Assembly: GCA_029838195.1 (NCBI GenBank)
Contig: JALGVJ010000011.1
Coordinates: 48,044 to 112,043, forward strand
Reading direction: 5' to 3'
DNA: 64,000 nt
Source of the DNA: Promethearchaeota archaeon
Lineage (GTDB): Archaea > Asgardarchaeota > Lokiarchaeia > Sigyniarchaeales > SOKP01
Below are positions 7,417-16,086 of this stretch, piece by piece; positions within the stretch are counted from its first letter, which is position 1; each line of letters opens with the position of its first letter. The notes under the pieces are model-generated. The model made no database searches. It saw only the letters and a list, made by a program, of their open reading frames with translations, and was not told the origin of the DNA. The position numbers were made by a program, and so were the translations under genes.

Positions 7417-8808
7417 ATGGCATCTAAAACTAATAAAAATTTGGTTTTTACGGAATTCTTAACTTGTGATATTTGTGGCTCGACTGATATTGTCGAAACA
7501 ATGGAAGGTTATACCTGTAGAAATTGCGGTATTGTACTCAACATGCAACGTTTAGAATATCACAGGCCATATAACGAAGCTTGTTTACAGCACGCACCTC
7601 TTAATTCAACCCAAATTGGAACTAAACAAGAACGCTTGAATCATACAAGATCTCCCCATTTACAGAGATTAAATAAACTTCATTCTATTTCCTCGATATC
7701 AAATGAAAAATTTATAATTGAAACCGCCAGAAAAGAAATCTCTCGTCTTTTAGAGATTCTTGGTTATTCTACTTCGGAGATGAATCAAGATATCTTGAAA
7801 AATGTTAAAACTATTTGGCAAAAAATAGAAAAAGGAACAAAATTTAGAAATGTTGAGAAATTAATCCCTGCCGTGATCTACGTTTATTTTAAGATTAAAT
7901 GCCTCTTCATTAATTGGTCCAAACTTTTAGAGAATTCTAAACTCTCGAAAGAAGAATTTCGCGCTGCTTTAATGACCGTCATTCGATTTCTAGACCATGA
8001 GGTGAGAATTGCTTATCTCAAGGGAACGAGAAAACGATATTGCGAGCGAAAAATTTTACGAATAGCAGAAGAATTTGGTTTGGGAATGGACTTTTATCAT
8101 CAAGCCGTGGCGCTCATGTATAAATTATGGAACATTATTCAAAATACGAAAGAAGATGTCATCGTGGGAGTAACATGCAGTCTCATTGCTCTCACATCCG
8201 CTTATCGAGAGAAAATTTCTGTTTCTAAAATATGCTCTTATGTAGGCATTCAGATGTCCACTGTTCAAAGTCAGGTAAAAAAACGCATCATTGAGAGGTT
8301 CAAGATTCCCGGATTTATAAGTCTTGTTAAATCTGCAAACCTCATTGAAAAAATCTTAAAAAAATTGGGCATTTTAAAAGAAAAACTCACTCATCGGAGA
8401 CAGAAAAAAATTCATGATGATGAGAAACAAGCTGAAGAGAAACAAGATATCAAAAGAAATTCGGAGATTAGTTTAGAAGAAGAGGAGAAGGATGCCATTA
8501 GAATAATTAAATCATTTGAATTAGAATTCATGGTTTCAAAAAATAATAACGCCAAAAAGGCATGTTATATTTTAAAGAGCAGTAATGGAAAACACGGATA
8601 TTTATTGTTACTTGATGAAAACGATAAAAAACAAGGTCATTTTCAAGGCTTTAAAAAACGATTTCAGAAAAAATCAATTAGATTAGTAAATCATCAAACA
8701 AAATTTTTTAATAATCCCTTGATACAAGTTAATGCGATTTTAAAATTTAAAACGGGTAAAGGACCTCCTGAAAAAGAACATATAATTTCATTTCACTTCA
8801 TCAGATAA
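7417..8808 (+). CDS. tfb: Transcription initiation factor B (TFB/TFIIB) with long C-terminal extension
   Basis: 463 residues, against about 300 for usual TFB. Zinc ribbon CDIC...CRNC (Cys 17, 20, 34, 37); B-reader-like segment after it (GTKQERLNHTRSPHLQRLNK); first cyclin repeat about 103-205; second about 208-300, ending in the expected helix-turn-helix (VSKICSYVGIQMSTVQSQVKKRI). TFB recruits RNA polymerase to TBP-bound promoters through BRE contacts. The first cyclin repeat is divergent (the usual PAAIYxACR core reads PAVIYVYFKIK). Residues ~315-463 are extra: a charged coiled linker, then an apparent alpha/beta domain (SSNGKHGYLLLLDENDKKQG). The extension is unfamiliar. It may be an alternative, specialised TFB; other TFBs would be expected elsewhere in the genome. 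Confidence 0.88.
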   Translation: MASKTNKNLVFTEFLTCDICGSTDIVETMEGYTCRNCGIVLNMQRLEYHRPYNEACLQHAPLNSTQIGTKQERLNHTRSPHLQRLNKLHSISSISNEKFIIETARKEISRLLEILGYSTSEMNQDILKNVKTIWQKIEKGTKFRNVEKLIPAVIYVYFKIKCLFINWSKLLENSKLSKEEFRAALMTVIRFLDHEVRIAYLKGTRKRYCERKILRIAEEFGLGMDFYHQAVALMYKLWNIIQNTKEDVIVGVTCSLIALTSAYREKISVSKICSYVGIQMSTVQSQVKKRIIERFKIPGFISLVKSANLIEKILKKLGILKEKLTHRRQKKIHDDEKQAEEKQDIKRNSEISLEEEEKDAIRIIKSFELEFMVSKNNNAKKACYILKSSNGKHGYLLLLDENDKKQGHFQGFKKRFQKKSIRLVNHQTKFFNNPLIQVNAILKFKTGKGPPEKEHIISFHFIR

Positions 8809-8986
8809 TAAATGAAGTGAACTTTTATTTCTCTCCTTCCCTCTATTCTTTCACTTTTTCTTTTTATTTTTATCTTTAATTTTTCTATTTTTTATTTTCT
8901 ATTCTAAATTTTTATAACATGAAAAAAATAAATTTATAAACATGAATAATTATATTAAAATAAATATAAAATAAACTAAAAAACAA

Positions 8987-9135
8987 GATTCTCCTCCTAA
9001 ACGAGAAACTTGGATTTTTGTCTTTTGGTTAGCATGCTAAGGCATGCTCTTTTGCGACTTTCTTTTCTATTATATATTTTGATGGGCACTCTTGTTTGGC
9101 CCCTTAACCCGTTTAGGGGAGAATCATTCTTTTTT
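8987..9135 (+). ncRNA. Candidate structured RNA of about 140 nt
   Basis: A GC-richer island in an AT-rich gap. Ends are closed by GATTCTCCTCCTAAACG (8987-9003) pairing with CGTTTAGGGGAGAATC (9110-9125): 16 pairs with one bulged T. Inside are a perfect 7-bp hairpin AGCATGC/GCATGCT (9031-9037 / 9042-9048, loop TAAG) and a smaller GGGC/GCCC pairing (9084-9102). A TATA-like AAATATAAAATA sits at 8962-8973, about 20-25 bases before the closing helix, and a T-rich tract (ATTCTTTTTT, to 9135) follows it, which favours the plus strand. It does not match 5S rRNA, SRP RNA, RNase P or tRNA consensus as I know them. Could also be a bidirectional terminator between the TFB gene and the convergent 1214-aa gene, but the length argues against that. 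Confidence 0.55.
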
Positions 9136-9386
9136 AGGAGCGTATAATTTTTAATAATTATTTTAAATGATTATTAGGTAACCATCAACTTTCAAATGAT
9201 TTTTTTAAAAGAAATATCGGGAACTATTTTTTTAACTATTTTTTATTTAAATATGATTGATGATCTTATTTTATTGCTAATCAAAAAGTATTCCTAAAAA
9301 CAGAAGGGAGGTGATGGACTCGAAACGTGCTGGGAATATTTTTTGGGCTTCTTTTTTTTTTATTATTGTTATATCTTGTTGCCACT

Positions 9387-12300
9387 TTATTTTTGAGAAG
9401 TCAAGGATGGGTATTGCTTTTCAAAAAATTCATTAAACAATTTAACATTTTTATAAGAATTAGTAATAGAGTCCCATTCTAATGTAGTTAGAGGGTTATA
9501 TTGTTTTAATTCTTTTTCTGAAAAAGGAAGGATTTCAGGAACATCAATAAGATCCGTGAGAAACATAAATTTTTTTATTCCCATGGAGATGAGTACTTGT
9601 TCGAAGGAGGAAATAAGATCTTTGAGGTCCGTGCCCATTGGAATCCAAAAAGAGATAAAAAACCCTTGGAAAAGCGTGAATTTTTGATCACCATAAACGT
9701 AAGACTTTCCTGAAATCTCTTTAATAAATCCAAAATTAAAATATTGAAAAATGGAGATTAATAAATTCTTTTTATCCTTAGGAATGTTTAAAATAAGAAG
9801 GTGAATTTCTTCCGATAAATTTAAATTTTTCAAGTTCATGTAGGGATGAATCAATTTTTTTTTTAATAGAAGGGATAATGCGTCATGTTGTTCTTTCGAG
9901 CATTTATCTGGAGTAAAAATAAAAGAAGATAAGTCTTTAGGTGTTAATCCATGAACTTTTAATAGAGCAGAAAATTCTTCTGAATTTGGAGGATAAACAT
10001 CATTAGAAGGGTATAATGAAAAAGCATGATGCTCGCGGTGTTCACGGTGCTTCTCTGTTAATATGAGGTTAGCGTGGGCTCGAAAATTTTCCGTATTAAT
10101 CCTCCATTCTCCTGCGCTGAAATTATGATCGAAATTGAATATTTCGTGAATGACTTCAGTTTTGAAAAGAATGCATTCTTTTATGGCTTTTTTTGAAAAT
10201 AACAACCACTTTAAATAGCTCAGATTGGGCAAGTCTTGGGGAAATAAATAGGAGATAAAAAACATTGCATCAGGACAATATTCCGCCGCTGAAATTTGAA
10301 CGGTTTGAAAAGTATTGGATAATAATAATTTAAAATCAAGTGTTTCAGGAGAAGTGTCTATAACCCTAATATATAAATAATATTGTTCCAAGCTAAACGC
10401 TTTATAATTTGTGAAAAAAAGAAGGGATTGCAAGTGCGATTGTAATGTTTTTATTAAATTTTCATAATGAAATGGTTTTTTTAAAATATCCTTTAGATTT
10501 TCTCTAATTATTCTTAATTCTCGAATTATATCCATTGATATTAAATGATACTTGTTTTCATTTTCTTTTTGAAGCTTTAAAACACACGCTTGTAATTTTT
10601 CATTATTTAATGCCATCAGATTGTCGTAAACGGAAGGGAAATGGGCTTGAAAATGGTTAATCTTGGGTAAAGAAGAGAGATTTGTAATATTGTTCGCTTT
10701 CAATAAATATTTGACGTATTTATTGAGTTCCTTGAATAAAGAAGCATCGTAAATGAATTCTTTTTTACCAAAATCGTAGAAATTATGGCTTGTTTGAAAA
10801 GAAAAAAATCCATCTGAAATTCCACGATAATAAAATTTAATATCTTTTCCAAAATAATTCAAAAAAAACAAAAACCATTCTTTTTTATTTGAAAGAACGG
10901 AAAGATAACCTCCAATTTGTTTTTCCTTATTATTTTTAAATATAGAAACAAGTAAACGAGGGATTAATTTATTAAATTGAGTTAATTTCTGATTAAAAGA
11001 ATTAAAATTATCAGGAGAGAGAATTGCATCAAATATATATTGACAAAAATGGCTTACTGATAAGGTGTTAATAAAAAAAGGCGCTATTACTTTATTTTTA
11101 AGATATTTTTCATAGAGATGGGTGAGATATTTAATAGTAATTTTACCACTTAAATTTTCTTCTTGAATTTTTTTTAAATATATATTTTTCTGAATTAAAA
11201 ATTTTTGAAATATAGGGGGTTTTCGGATATATTGAATCACGGTATTAACATCAAAGACATTTAATGCTTCTAAGGATGTAATAAAATTGAATAATAAATC
11301 AATCTGTGATTTATCTTGAATATCCGATAAAAAAGGTAAGTTTTTTGAAATTAAAAAATCCGTATTTTTTAAGCATGCTAATTCCATGATGATGTTTTTT
11401 TGTTTTTTTCCCTTTTTTTGAATCAAAGTTTCAAAAGAAGGGGATTCAGAAAAATCTTTTAATAAACATATTATTTCTTTTAAATGAAAAAAACCACCTT
11501 TAACTGATTTTAAAATGGAAAAAAAAAAGGAGCGAACATATTTATTATTTACAATGCCATCATGTCCCAATTTCAAATTCATAAGATTGCTCTTTAAACT
11601 ACTTAAAGCTTCATTTAAATACTTTTGTAGCGTAATAATAGCATCTTTTATATAAGATTGAAAAGAAAACCCCGAAGGCCCCCAATTATTTAATCGATTT
11701 AAAAAAGTATATTCTATTAAATTTAATGAGAGATCTGATTGGTTATTACGTTTAAATTTTCTCTTCAAAATGAATCGATTTTCTATTAATTTCTCTTGAA
11801 TTAATTTATTTAAGAATTCATGATAGTTCATTTTAAAATAGTTTAAATTCAAGCAGTTTTCTGTTTCAATGCTCTCTTTCAAAGAATAGGAGCAAATATT
11901 TAATTTATTTAATTGAATTAAAAATTGTTTTAAATCTCCTACAAATGTGGAGGGAATTACGAAAAATCCCCAATATCGATTTTCTAAAGAATTTAACACT
12001 TGATAATTATATCCATAAAAGGGCATATGTTGTATAATTTTTTTAGGAATTGAATTTAGCAAGGAAGGATGGAATTGAAAAAAACAATAAAAGACCTTTA
12101 TTCCAATTCTCGACCAATCGATAAAATAAGAAGGAGAAAGAGGAGAATATTGAATTAATCTTAAGTTTTTACTAAATTTGCGTAAAGAAAGAGAAGTGTT
12201 AATTTTTCCTACGGATTTATATTCTTTAAATAAAGATTTATATTCTTCATTTGAGGTAAAAATTTTTTTATTGTAAAAAATTTGGGATAAAGCCCAAATA

Positions 12301-13031
12301 GTTTCGATTAACTCTTGATTCCCGTGCATGTTCTTAAAGAAATCCCGAATTTGATCCTTGAATATTAAATCATAAAATTGATCGTTAATGGCAGAAATTT
12401 TATCTCCATGAAGTTGAAAATACTGAAGTATAGCACGTTCATTAGAACTCACATCATTGGATAATGGAACGTCTTGGAACCATTTGTGTAAAAATAAAGC
12501 GGAATATTCTCCTGAAAATAAAGACAATGCTTCTTGGTTCATGTATGCTGCATCCAATTCGTTGAAAAAAGACTTGGGAAGAAATCTTAATTTTTTTAAT
12601 TGAGCTATAGAAAGATGATATAGAGTTAAGGAAATTACCATTAAATGGGATAATTCTGGAGGTATGAAACAATAATAAATTTCTCGTATTAAGATAAAAG
12701 GTAAAAATGGAATCATGGTTTCTGGAATACGGATTTCATGAAGTTCCATTCCCTTTAAATCGTTTATAACTTTTCTGATAATTCCAAAATCCATTAAATT
12801 TAAATTTAAATTTAAACCATTTTCTTTCACATCTGGTGCATTAGAATTAGAAATAAATACAAATTTAACATGATGGAAGGTTTTTAAAGGATCCAATTCT
12901 TTCTTTTTAATTTCTAAGATTTTATTAAAACTTTTTTCGAGAAAACAGCTATCTATTTCAGCAGCCTGCTCTTTTATTTTCTCCAAAATAAATTTTAGAT
13001 CGTTTTCTAAATCTTTTACTTCATTAAGCAT
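9387..13031 (-). CDS. 1214-aa orphan protein
   Basis: A very large single open frame with no family I recognise. It starts with a coiled-coil-like helix (ENDLKFILEKIKEQAAEI), is helical and rich in Phe, Leu, Asn and Lys throughout, and has no signal peptide, convincing membrane helix, P-loop or zinc motif. The last ~250 residues look like a separate alpha/beta region (LSSFIFTPDKCSKEQHDALS; PMGTDLKDLISSFEQVLIS), the second of which has an ACT/Lrp-like strand-helix-strand feel, but this is weak. Uninterrupted length and consistent codon use show it is a real gene. It stands alone, downstream of nothing on its strand. Confidence 0.6.
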   Translation of the reverse strand: MLNEVKDLENDLKFILEKIKEQAAEIDSCFLEKSFNKILEIKKKELDPLKTFHHVKFVFISNSNAPDVKENGLNLNLNLMDFGIIRKVINDLKGMELHEIRIPETMIPFLPFILIREIYYCFIPPELSHLMVISLTLYHLSIAQLKKLRFLPKSFFNELDAAYMNQEALSLFSGEYSALFLHKWFQDVPLSNDVSSNERAILQYFQLHGDKISAINDQFYDLIFKDQIRDFFKNMHGNQELIETIWALSQIFYNKKIFTSNEEYKSLFKEYKSVGKINTSLSLRKFSKNLRLIQYSPLSPSYFIDWSRIGIKVFYCFFQFHPSLLNSIPKKIIQHMPFYGYNYQVLNSLENRYWGFFVIPSTFVGDLKQFLIQLNKLNICSYSLKESIETENCLNLNYFKMNYHEFLNKLIQEKLIENRFILKRKFKRNNQSDLSLNLIEYTFLNRLNNWGPSGFSFQSYIKDAIITLQKYLNEALSSLKSNLMNLKLGHDGIVNNKYVRSFFFSILKSVKGGFFHLKEIICLLKDFSESPSFETLIQKKGKKQKNIIMELACLKNTDFLISKNLPFLSDIQDKSQIDLLFNFITSLEALNVFDVNTVIQYIRKPPIFQKFLIQKNIYLKKIQEENLSGKITIKYLTHLYEKYLKNKVIAPFFINTLSVSHFCQYIFDAILSPDNFNSFNQKLTQFNKLIPRLLVSIFKNNKEKQIGGYLSVLSNKKEWFLFFLNYFGKDIKFYYRGISDGFFSFQTSHNFYDFGKKEFIYDASLFKELNKYVKYLLKANNITNLSSLPKINHFQAHFPSVYDNLMALNNEKLQACVLKLQKENENKYHLISMDIIRELRIIRENLKDILKKPFHYENLIKTLQSHLQSLLFFTNYKAFSLEQYYLYIRVIDTSPETLDFKLLLSNTFQTVQISAAEYCPDAMFFISYLFPQDLPNLSYLKWLLFSKKAIKECILFKTEVIHEIFNFDHNFSAGEWRINTENFRAHANLILTEKHREHREHHAFSLYPSNDVYPPNSEEFSALLKVHGLTPKDLSSFIFTPDKCSKEQHDALSLLLKKKLIHPYMNLKNLNLSEEIHLLILNIPKDKKNLLISIFQYFNFGFIKEISGKSYVYGDQKFTLFQGFFISFWIPMGTDLKDLISSFEQVLISMGIKKFMFLTDLIDVPEILPFSEKELKQYNPLTTLEWDSITNSYKNVKLFNEFFEKQYPSLTSQK

Positions 13032-13521
13032 GGTAAATTCTAATCTTTAAAAATTATCTTGCCCGTTAATTCTTATATTAACCTTTATTAAAATGATTTA
13101 TAAATGTTTTCTTCTATTATTTTTTCTATATTTTTTTTATTATATTTTCTATTTTCTTTTTATAAAAACTTCTTATAATTCTTCACGGTAACCAAAAGAA
13201 TAAAATTTAAGCGCCATTTTGATTAGGAGATTTTTTAAATTTCAAAAAAGAGAGAAAGAAGAAAAAGATAAAAAATAATGAATTTCTTAATGAAGATCAT
13301 ATAAAAAATAGATTCCTTCTAATAACGGATAATTCGAAAGATTAAATAAAAATATACTTGATAGAAACTCATTATTTTGATATATTGTTTTGTTATTCTA
13401 TTTATGGAAAAAATTTTCTTTAAAATGGAACATCTAATTTTTTTTCATTTAAATAATAAGAGTAAAAAAAAGATTCAATAAAGGAATAATGAAGAAAAAA
13501 TAAAATAAAAAGGGAATTATC
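13032..13521. other. AT-rich divergent gap
   Basis: 490 bases of very AT-rich sequence between the minus-strand orphan and the small plus-strand membrane gene. It must hold both promoters; several TATA-like runs are present but none stands out. No coding frame or inverted repeat of note seen. Confidence 0.3.
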
Positions 13522-13743
13522 ATGATATTAGATTATTATTCTCGTGTTTTAGATGGTGTAGAATTTCTCATTGCCGTTGGCTCTCTCGTGGGCCTTTTTG
13601 GTGTTATCATTGGATTTATTTTATTCATTTTTGGTTCTACTAGATACCGTTTACGTATTTTATTTTTTATTATTATTAGTTGTCTATTATTAATCGCATG
13701 TGGATGGGCCACTGGTTTACGTTATTTTCATATTCGAATATAA
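13522..13743 (+). CDS. 73-aa double-spanning membrane protein
   Basis: Two clear membrane helices, FLIAVGSLVGLFGVIIGFIL (about 14-33) and ILFFIIISCLLLIACGWA (about 46-63), separated by a basic turn (STRYRLR). AAGGGA stands about 8 bases before the ATG. Small integral membrane protein of unknown role; no neighbour gives context. Confidence 0.5.
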   Translation: MILDYYSRVLDGVEFLIAVGSLVGLFGVIIGFILFIFGSTRYRLRILFFIIISCLLLIACGWATGLRYFHIRI

Positions 13744-13818
13744 ATCAATTTTTTATTTATATAGATTTATCGTCTTAGTATTATAGATCTAAATTCATTA
13801 ATAATTCTTCCTGAGTCC

Positions 13819-14118
13819 GTGGATAAGATGAGTATTAAATTAAAAAATACAAATAAATCTACTAAAAAATCATCATTAAATGTTAAACATTCTTTCTCAG
13901 AAAAAAATAAAACAAGAAAAAACCAAGAGAAAATTTTTTTTTTAGACTTAACAATAATTTTTGAAACTTGTCGCTATTATATTGAAGGGAAGAAAATAAA
14001 AGCATCTAATATTAAATATTTAATCCGATTACAAAATTCTCCTCGAAAAAAGAATCTGCCCCCTTTTTTTAATTATTTACTTCATGAATTTTTAAATAAT
14101 AGAATAAAATCCAGATAA
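13819..14118 (+). CDS. Small basic protein, function unknown
   Basis: 99 residues from GTG 13819 or 96 from ATG 13828. The first ~40 residues are a Lys/Ser/Asn-rich, probably disordered tail; the rest is a compact helical segment (FLDLTIIFETCRYYIEGKKI, then ASNIKYLIRLQ). Charge and size would fit a nucleic-acid-binding protein, but no motif is present. The composition is close to what AT-rich non-coding DNA gives, so moderate doubt remains. Confidence 0.35.
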   Translation: MDKMSIKLKNTNKSTKKSSLNVKHSFSEKNKTRKNQEKIFFLDLTIIFETCRYYIEGKKIKASNIKYLIRLQNSPRKKNLPPFFNYLLHEFLNNRIKSR

Positions 14119-14389
14119 TTCTTTTTTTAAAATTTGCTTAATTTGATTTTTAATTTCTTTTGGAGCATTACTAAATTCCGAGCCAATTGAAAAATCAATT
14201 ATTTTCTTAAATTCTTCTCTTTTCTTTATTTTTTTAATTTTTTCTATATTCTTCTTTTTAATAGAAGAAGAATAGATAAGAATATATTGAGAAAAAGCAA
14301 AAATTTCCGCCTAATTGCAAGCTGACAAGAGTGTTTAAAAATGGGAACATTCAAATTGAATATACGCCTACTAAATTTGACCGAAAAAA

Positions 14390-14602
14390 GTGGAAAATGA
14401 ACAAGTTCAGGAGTTATTGAACAAATTAATCAAAGAAACTTTAAAAGGACCAAAAGAATGGACCATTCCGAGCTCGTCAGAAGAAGGTAAATATTATACA
14501 GTAAAAGTAGATGCTACCGGGAAATGGTCCTGCACATATCCTCAATTTATTTATCGTAAAAAAGAGTGCAAGCACATCGTGGCGTGTAAAAAAGAATATT
14601 AA
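14390..14602 (+). CDS. Small SWIM-like zinc-finger protein
   Basis: 70 residues from GTG 14390. The second half resembles a SWIM domain: a two-strand segment (YYTVKVDATGKWSCTYPQF) followed by CKHIVA, matching the CxCx(n)CxH pattern except that the first CxC reads C-T-Y. SWIM domains bind zinc and occur in ATPases, transposases and recombination accessory proteins. The N-terminal helix (VQELLNKLIKETLKGP) is usual in stand-alone copies. The missing second Cys and the lack of a ribosome-binding site leave open that this is a fragment. Confidence 0.5.
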   Translation: MENEQVQELLNKLIKETLKGPKEWTIPSSSEEGKYYTVKVDATGKWSCTYPQFIYRKKECKHIVACKKEY

Positions 14603-14636
14603 TTGTATTTATTATTTTTTTTATTACTCATGCTAA

Positions 14637-14807
14637 TTAAGCATGTATCACGGGCCTAATTAAGGGAGAACTTTTTTTTGATTTAAATTGTTTCGAGCAT
14701 TTATGATCCATCTCTCGCTTTTTTCCACAATGATCGCCCCCTAATTTTTGACACGTGCGGCTTGTTTTTTCATAGTACGTGCAGGTAGCATTATATTTAC
14801 ATTTCAT
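14637..14807 (-). CDS. 56-aa cysteine-rich protein, probably metal-binding
   Basis: A short gene read by hand on the minus strand, ATG at 14807 and TAA at 14637. Cys at 3, 9, 19, 27 and 37 with His 26 and 35; the core reads CTYYEKTSRTCQKLGGDHCGK. The CxYY...S.TC...DxCG pattern resembles small archaeal and bacterial Cys-rich proteins of unknown function that are probably zinc-binding. GAGGG lies about 11 bases before the ATG. The last ~15 residues are Lys/Ser-rich and look unstructured. Cys pattern plus ribosome-binding site make this more likely real than chance. Confidence 0.6.
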   Translation of the reverse strand: MKCKYNATCTYYEKTSRTCQKLGGDHCGKKREMDHKCSKQFKSKKSSPLIRPVIHA

Positions 14808-15214
14808 TTATCTTAATACCCTCTTTTTTTTAATTCTATTTTAATCATTAATAATTGCAATATAAAATGCAATAGTAATTATTCATGAATTTATTTAAAG
14901 GAAAAATTTTTTTAAAAACGTGCTCCGTGAAAGGATTTCTCAATACAATGAATTAATCTTGCTTTTTTTCTTACTTTTTATTATTTTAGTTTAATAAAAA
15001 GCATAAATTAATAACAGGAAGGAAAAAAAAGGAGGGAGGAGATTGAAAAAGATGGACTAAAAAAAATAATATTATTAAGATATGAAAATATTAATTTTAA
15101 TTTTAAATTTTTAAAAATTTTGCGATGGAGAATTTCTTTTTATTTAAATAAACAAGATGATAAATATATATAATCTAATTAAAAAATAATTAAATTTAAG
15201 AACTACAGGAAAAA
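14808..15214. other. AT-rich gap without recognisable gene
   Basis: About 400 bases. It contains the leader of the minus-strand Cys-rich gene and, at 15163-15178, a TATA-like AAATATATATAATC about 40-50 bases before the next gene. Nothing else recognised. Confidence 0.3.
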
Positions 15215-15418
15215 ATGGAAGAAAACATGATTATTGATGATTGGATGGATTTTTCCAATATTAAAAAAATGGACCGGAATACCTATGAAATCTCGGGAAT
15301 AGTGTGGGAGAAAACGTGGACTGAGGACGAGGAATTTATTGATCAATTTGTTGAAATTTTAGATCAATATAAAGGGAAAAAAATTAAGGTTAATATAAAG
15401 ATAGAACTCCAATCCTAA
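15215..15418 (+). CDS. 67-aa acidic protein, function unknown
   Basis: ACAGGA lies just before the ATG. The product is acidic with regular strand-helix-strand alternation: YEISGIVWEKTW, EEFIDQFVEILDQY, KKIKVNIKIEL. This is a plausible small beta-alpha-beta fold. Small acidic proteins of this kind are common in Asgard genomes without known function. No motif recognised. Confidence 0.5.
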   Translation: MEENMIIDDWMDFSNIKKMDRNTYEISGIVWEKTWTEDEEFIDQFVEILDQYKGKKIKVNIKIELQS

Positions 15419-15513
15419 AATTGTTATTTCAAAGAGTTTTCTAAATTTTTACTATTATTTGTTTTTTATATTTTTAATTCTTTCCACATTTTAAAGCTAT
15501 TTTTAATTTTAAT

Positions 15514-15816
15514 TTAATCTAATTCTAGTTCACGAAAAATTTGTTTTTGATCAAAAGAGGGAGAAATTTTATAATATTTTTTAGAATAGGAAAATATACC
15601 TTCTCGAAAGAGAAATCCATGAGCTTCGAGAATATCTAATGTCTTCCAAAGGAAATAAAGATAGGAGCGCTCATTGGAAGGAATGTTAAAATAATACCAC
15701 AATTTTTTCGTGTTAATGAAATTTTCGCCTTGTTCATGTAATAGGTTAATAGTTGAGATAATTTTTTTCATTCGTGTCTTTTTAATGTTTTTAATTTTTT
15801 TTAATTGAGGTTCCAC
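15514..15816 (-). CDS. Small winged-helix-like protein
   Basis: 100 residues. Start is GTG 15816, decided by AGGAGA 7-8 bases upstream. A basic N-terminal helix (KKIKNIKKTRMKKI) is followed by a pattern typical of a winged helix: TINLLHEQGENF, TKKLWYYFNIP, SYLYFLWKTLDILEAHGFL and a short beta wing (FSYSKKYYKI). This suggests a stand-alone DNA-binding regulator. No effector domain. The assignment rests on pattern only. Confidence 0.5.
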   Translation of the reverse strand: MEPQLKKIKNIKKTRMKKIISTINLLHEQGENFINTKKLWYYFNIPSNERSYLYFLWKTLDILEAHGFLFREGIFSYSKKYYKISPSFDQKQIFRELELD

Positions 15817-16086
15817 TAAGCTTCTCCTCTTTTGGTGGAATTCTTGAGAAGATGAGATACAAATTATCTATTATTTTAAAAAAGTTTGAAATGCGAGAAG
15901 AAATAATAAGAAATCTTTTTTTTAATCAATTTTGAATTTTTTCTTTCCTCATTTTTTATTTAAATAGATTGGTTGAAAAAGGGTTCTTAATCGTCTCGTG
16001 ACTAAGTTTTCACGAGATCTCATGATAATGAAGAAAATAACATGAAAAAATGAATAAAAAAATAAAACTTCGAGGGATAACTTTTT

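Noticed and set aside
9314..9436. 40-codon frame with GGGAGGTG before ATG, encoding one hydrophobic segment
   Set aside because: The Shine-Dalgarno sequence abuts the ATG with no spacing, and the frame runs into the coding region of the opposite-strand 1214-aa gene; T-runs alone explain the Phe-rich helix.
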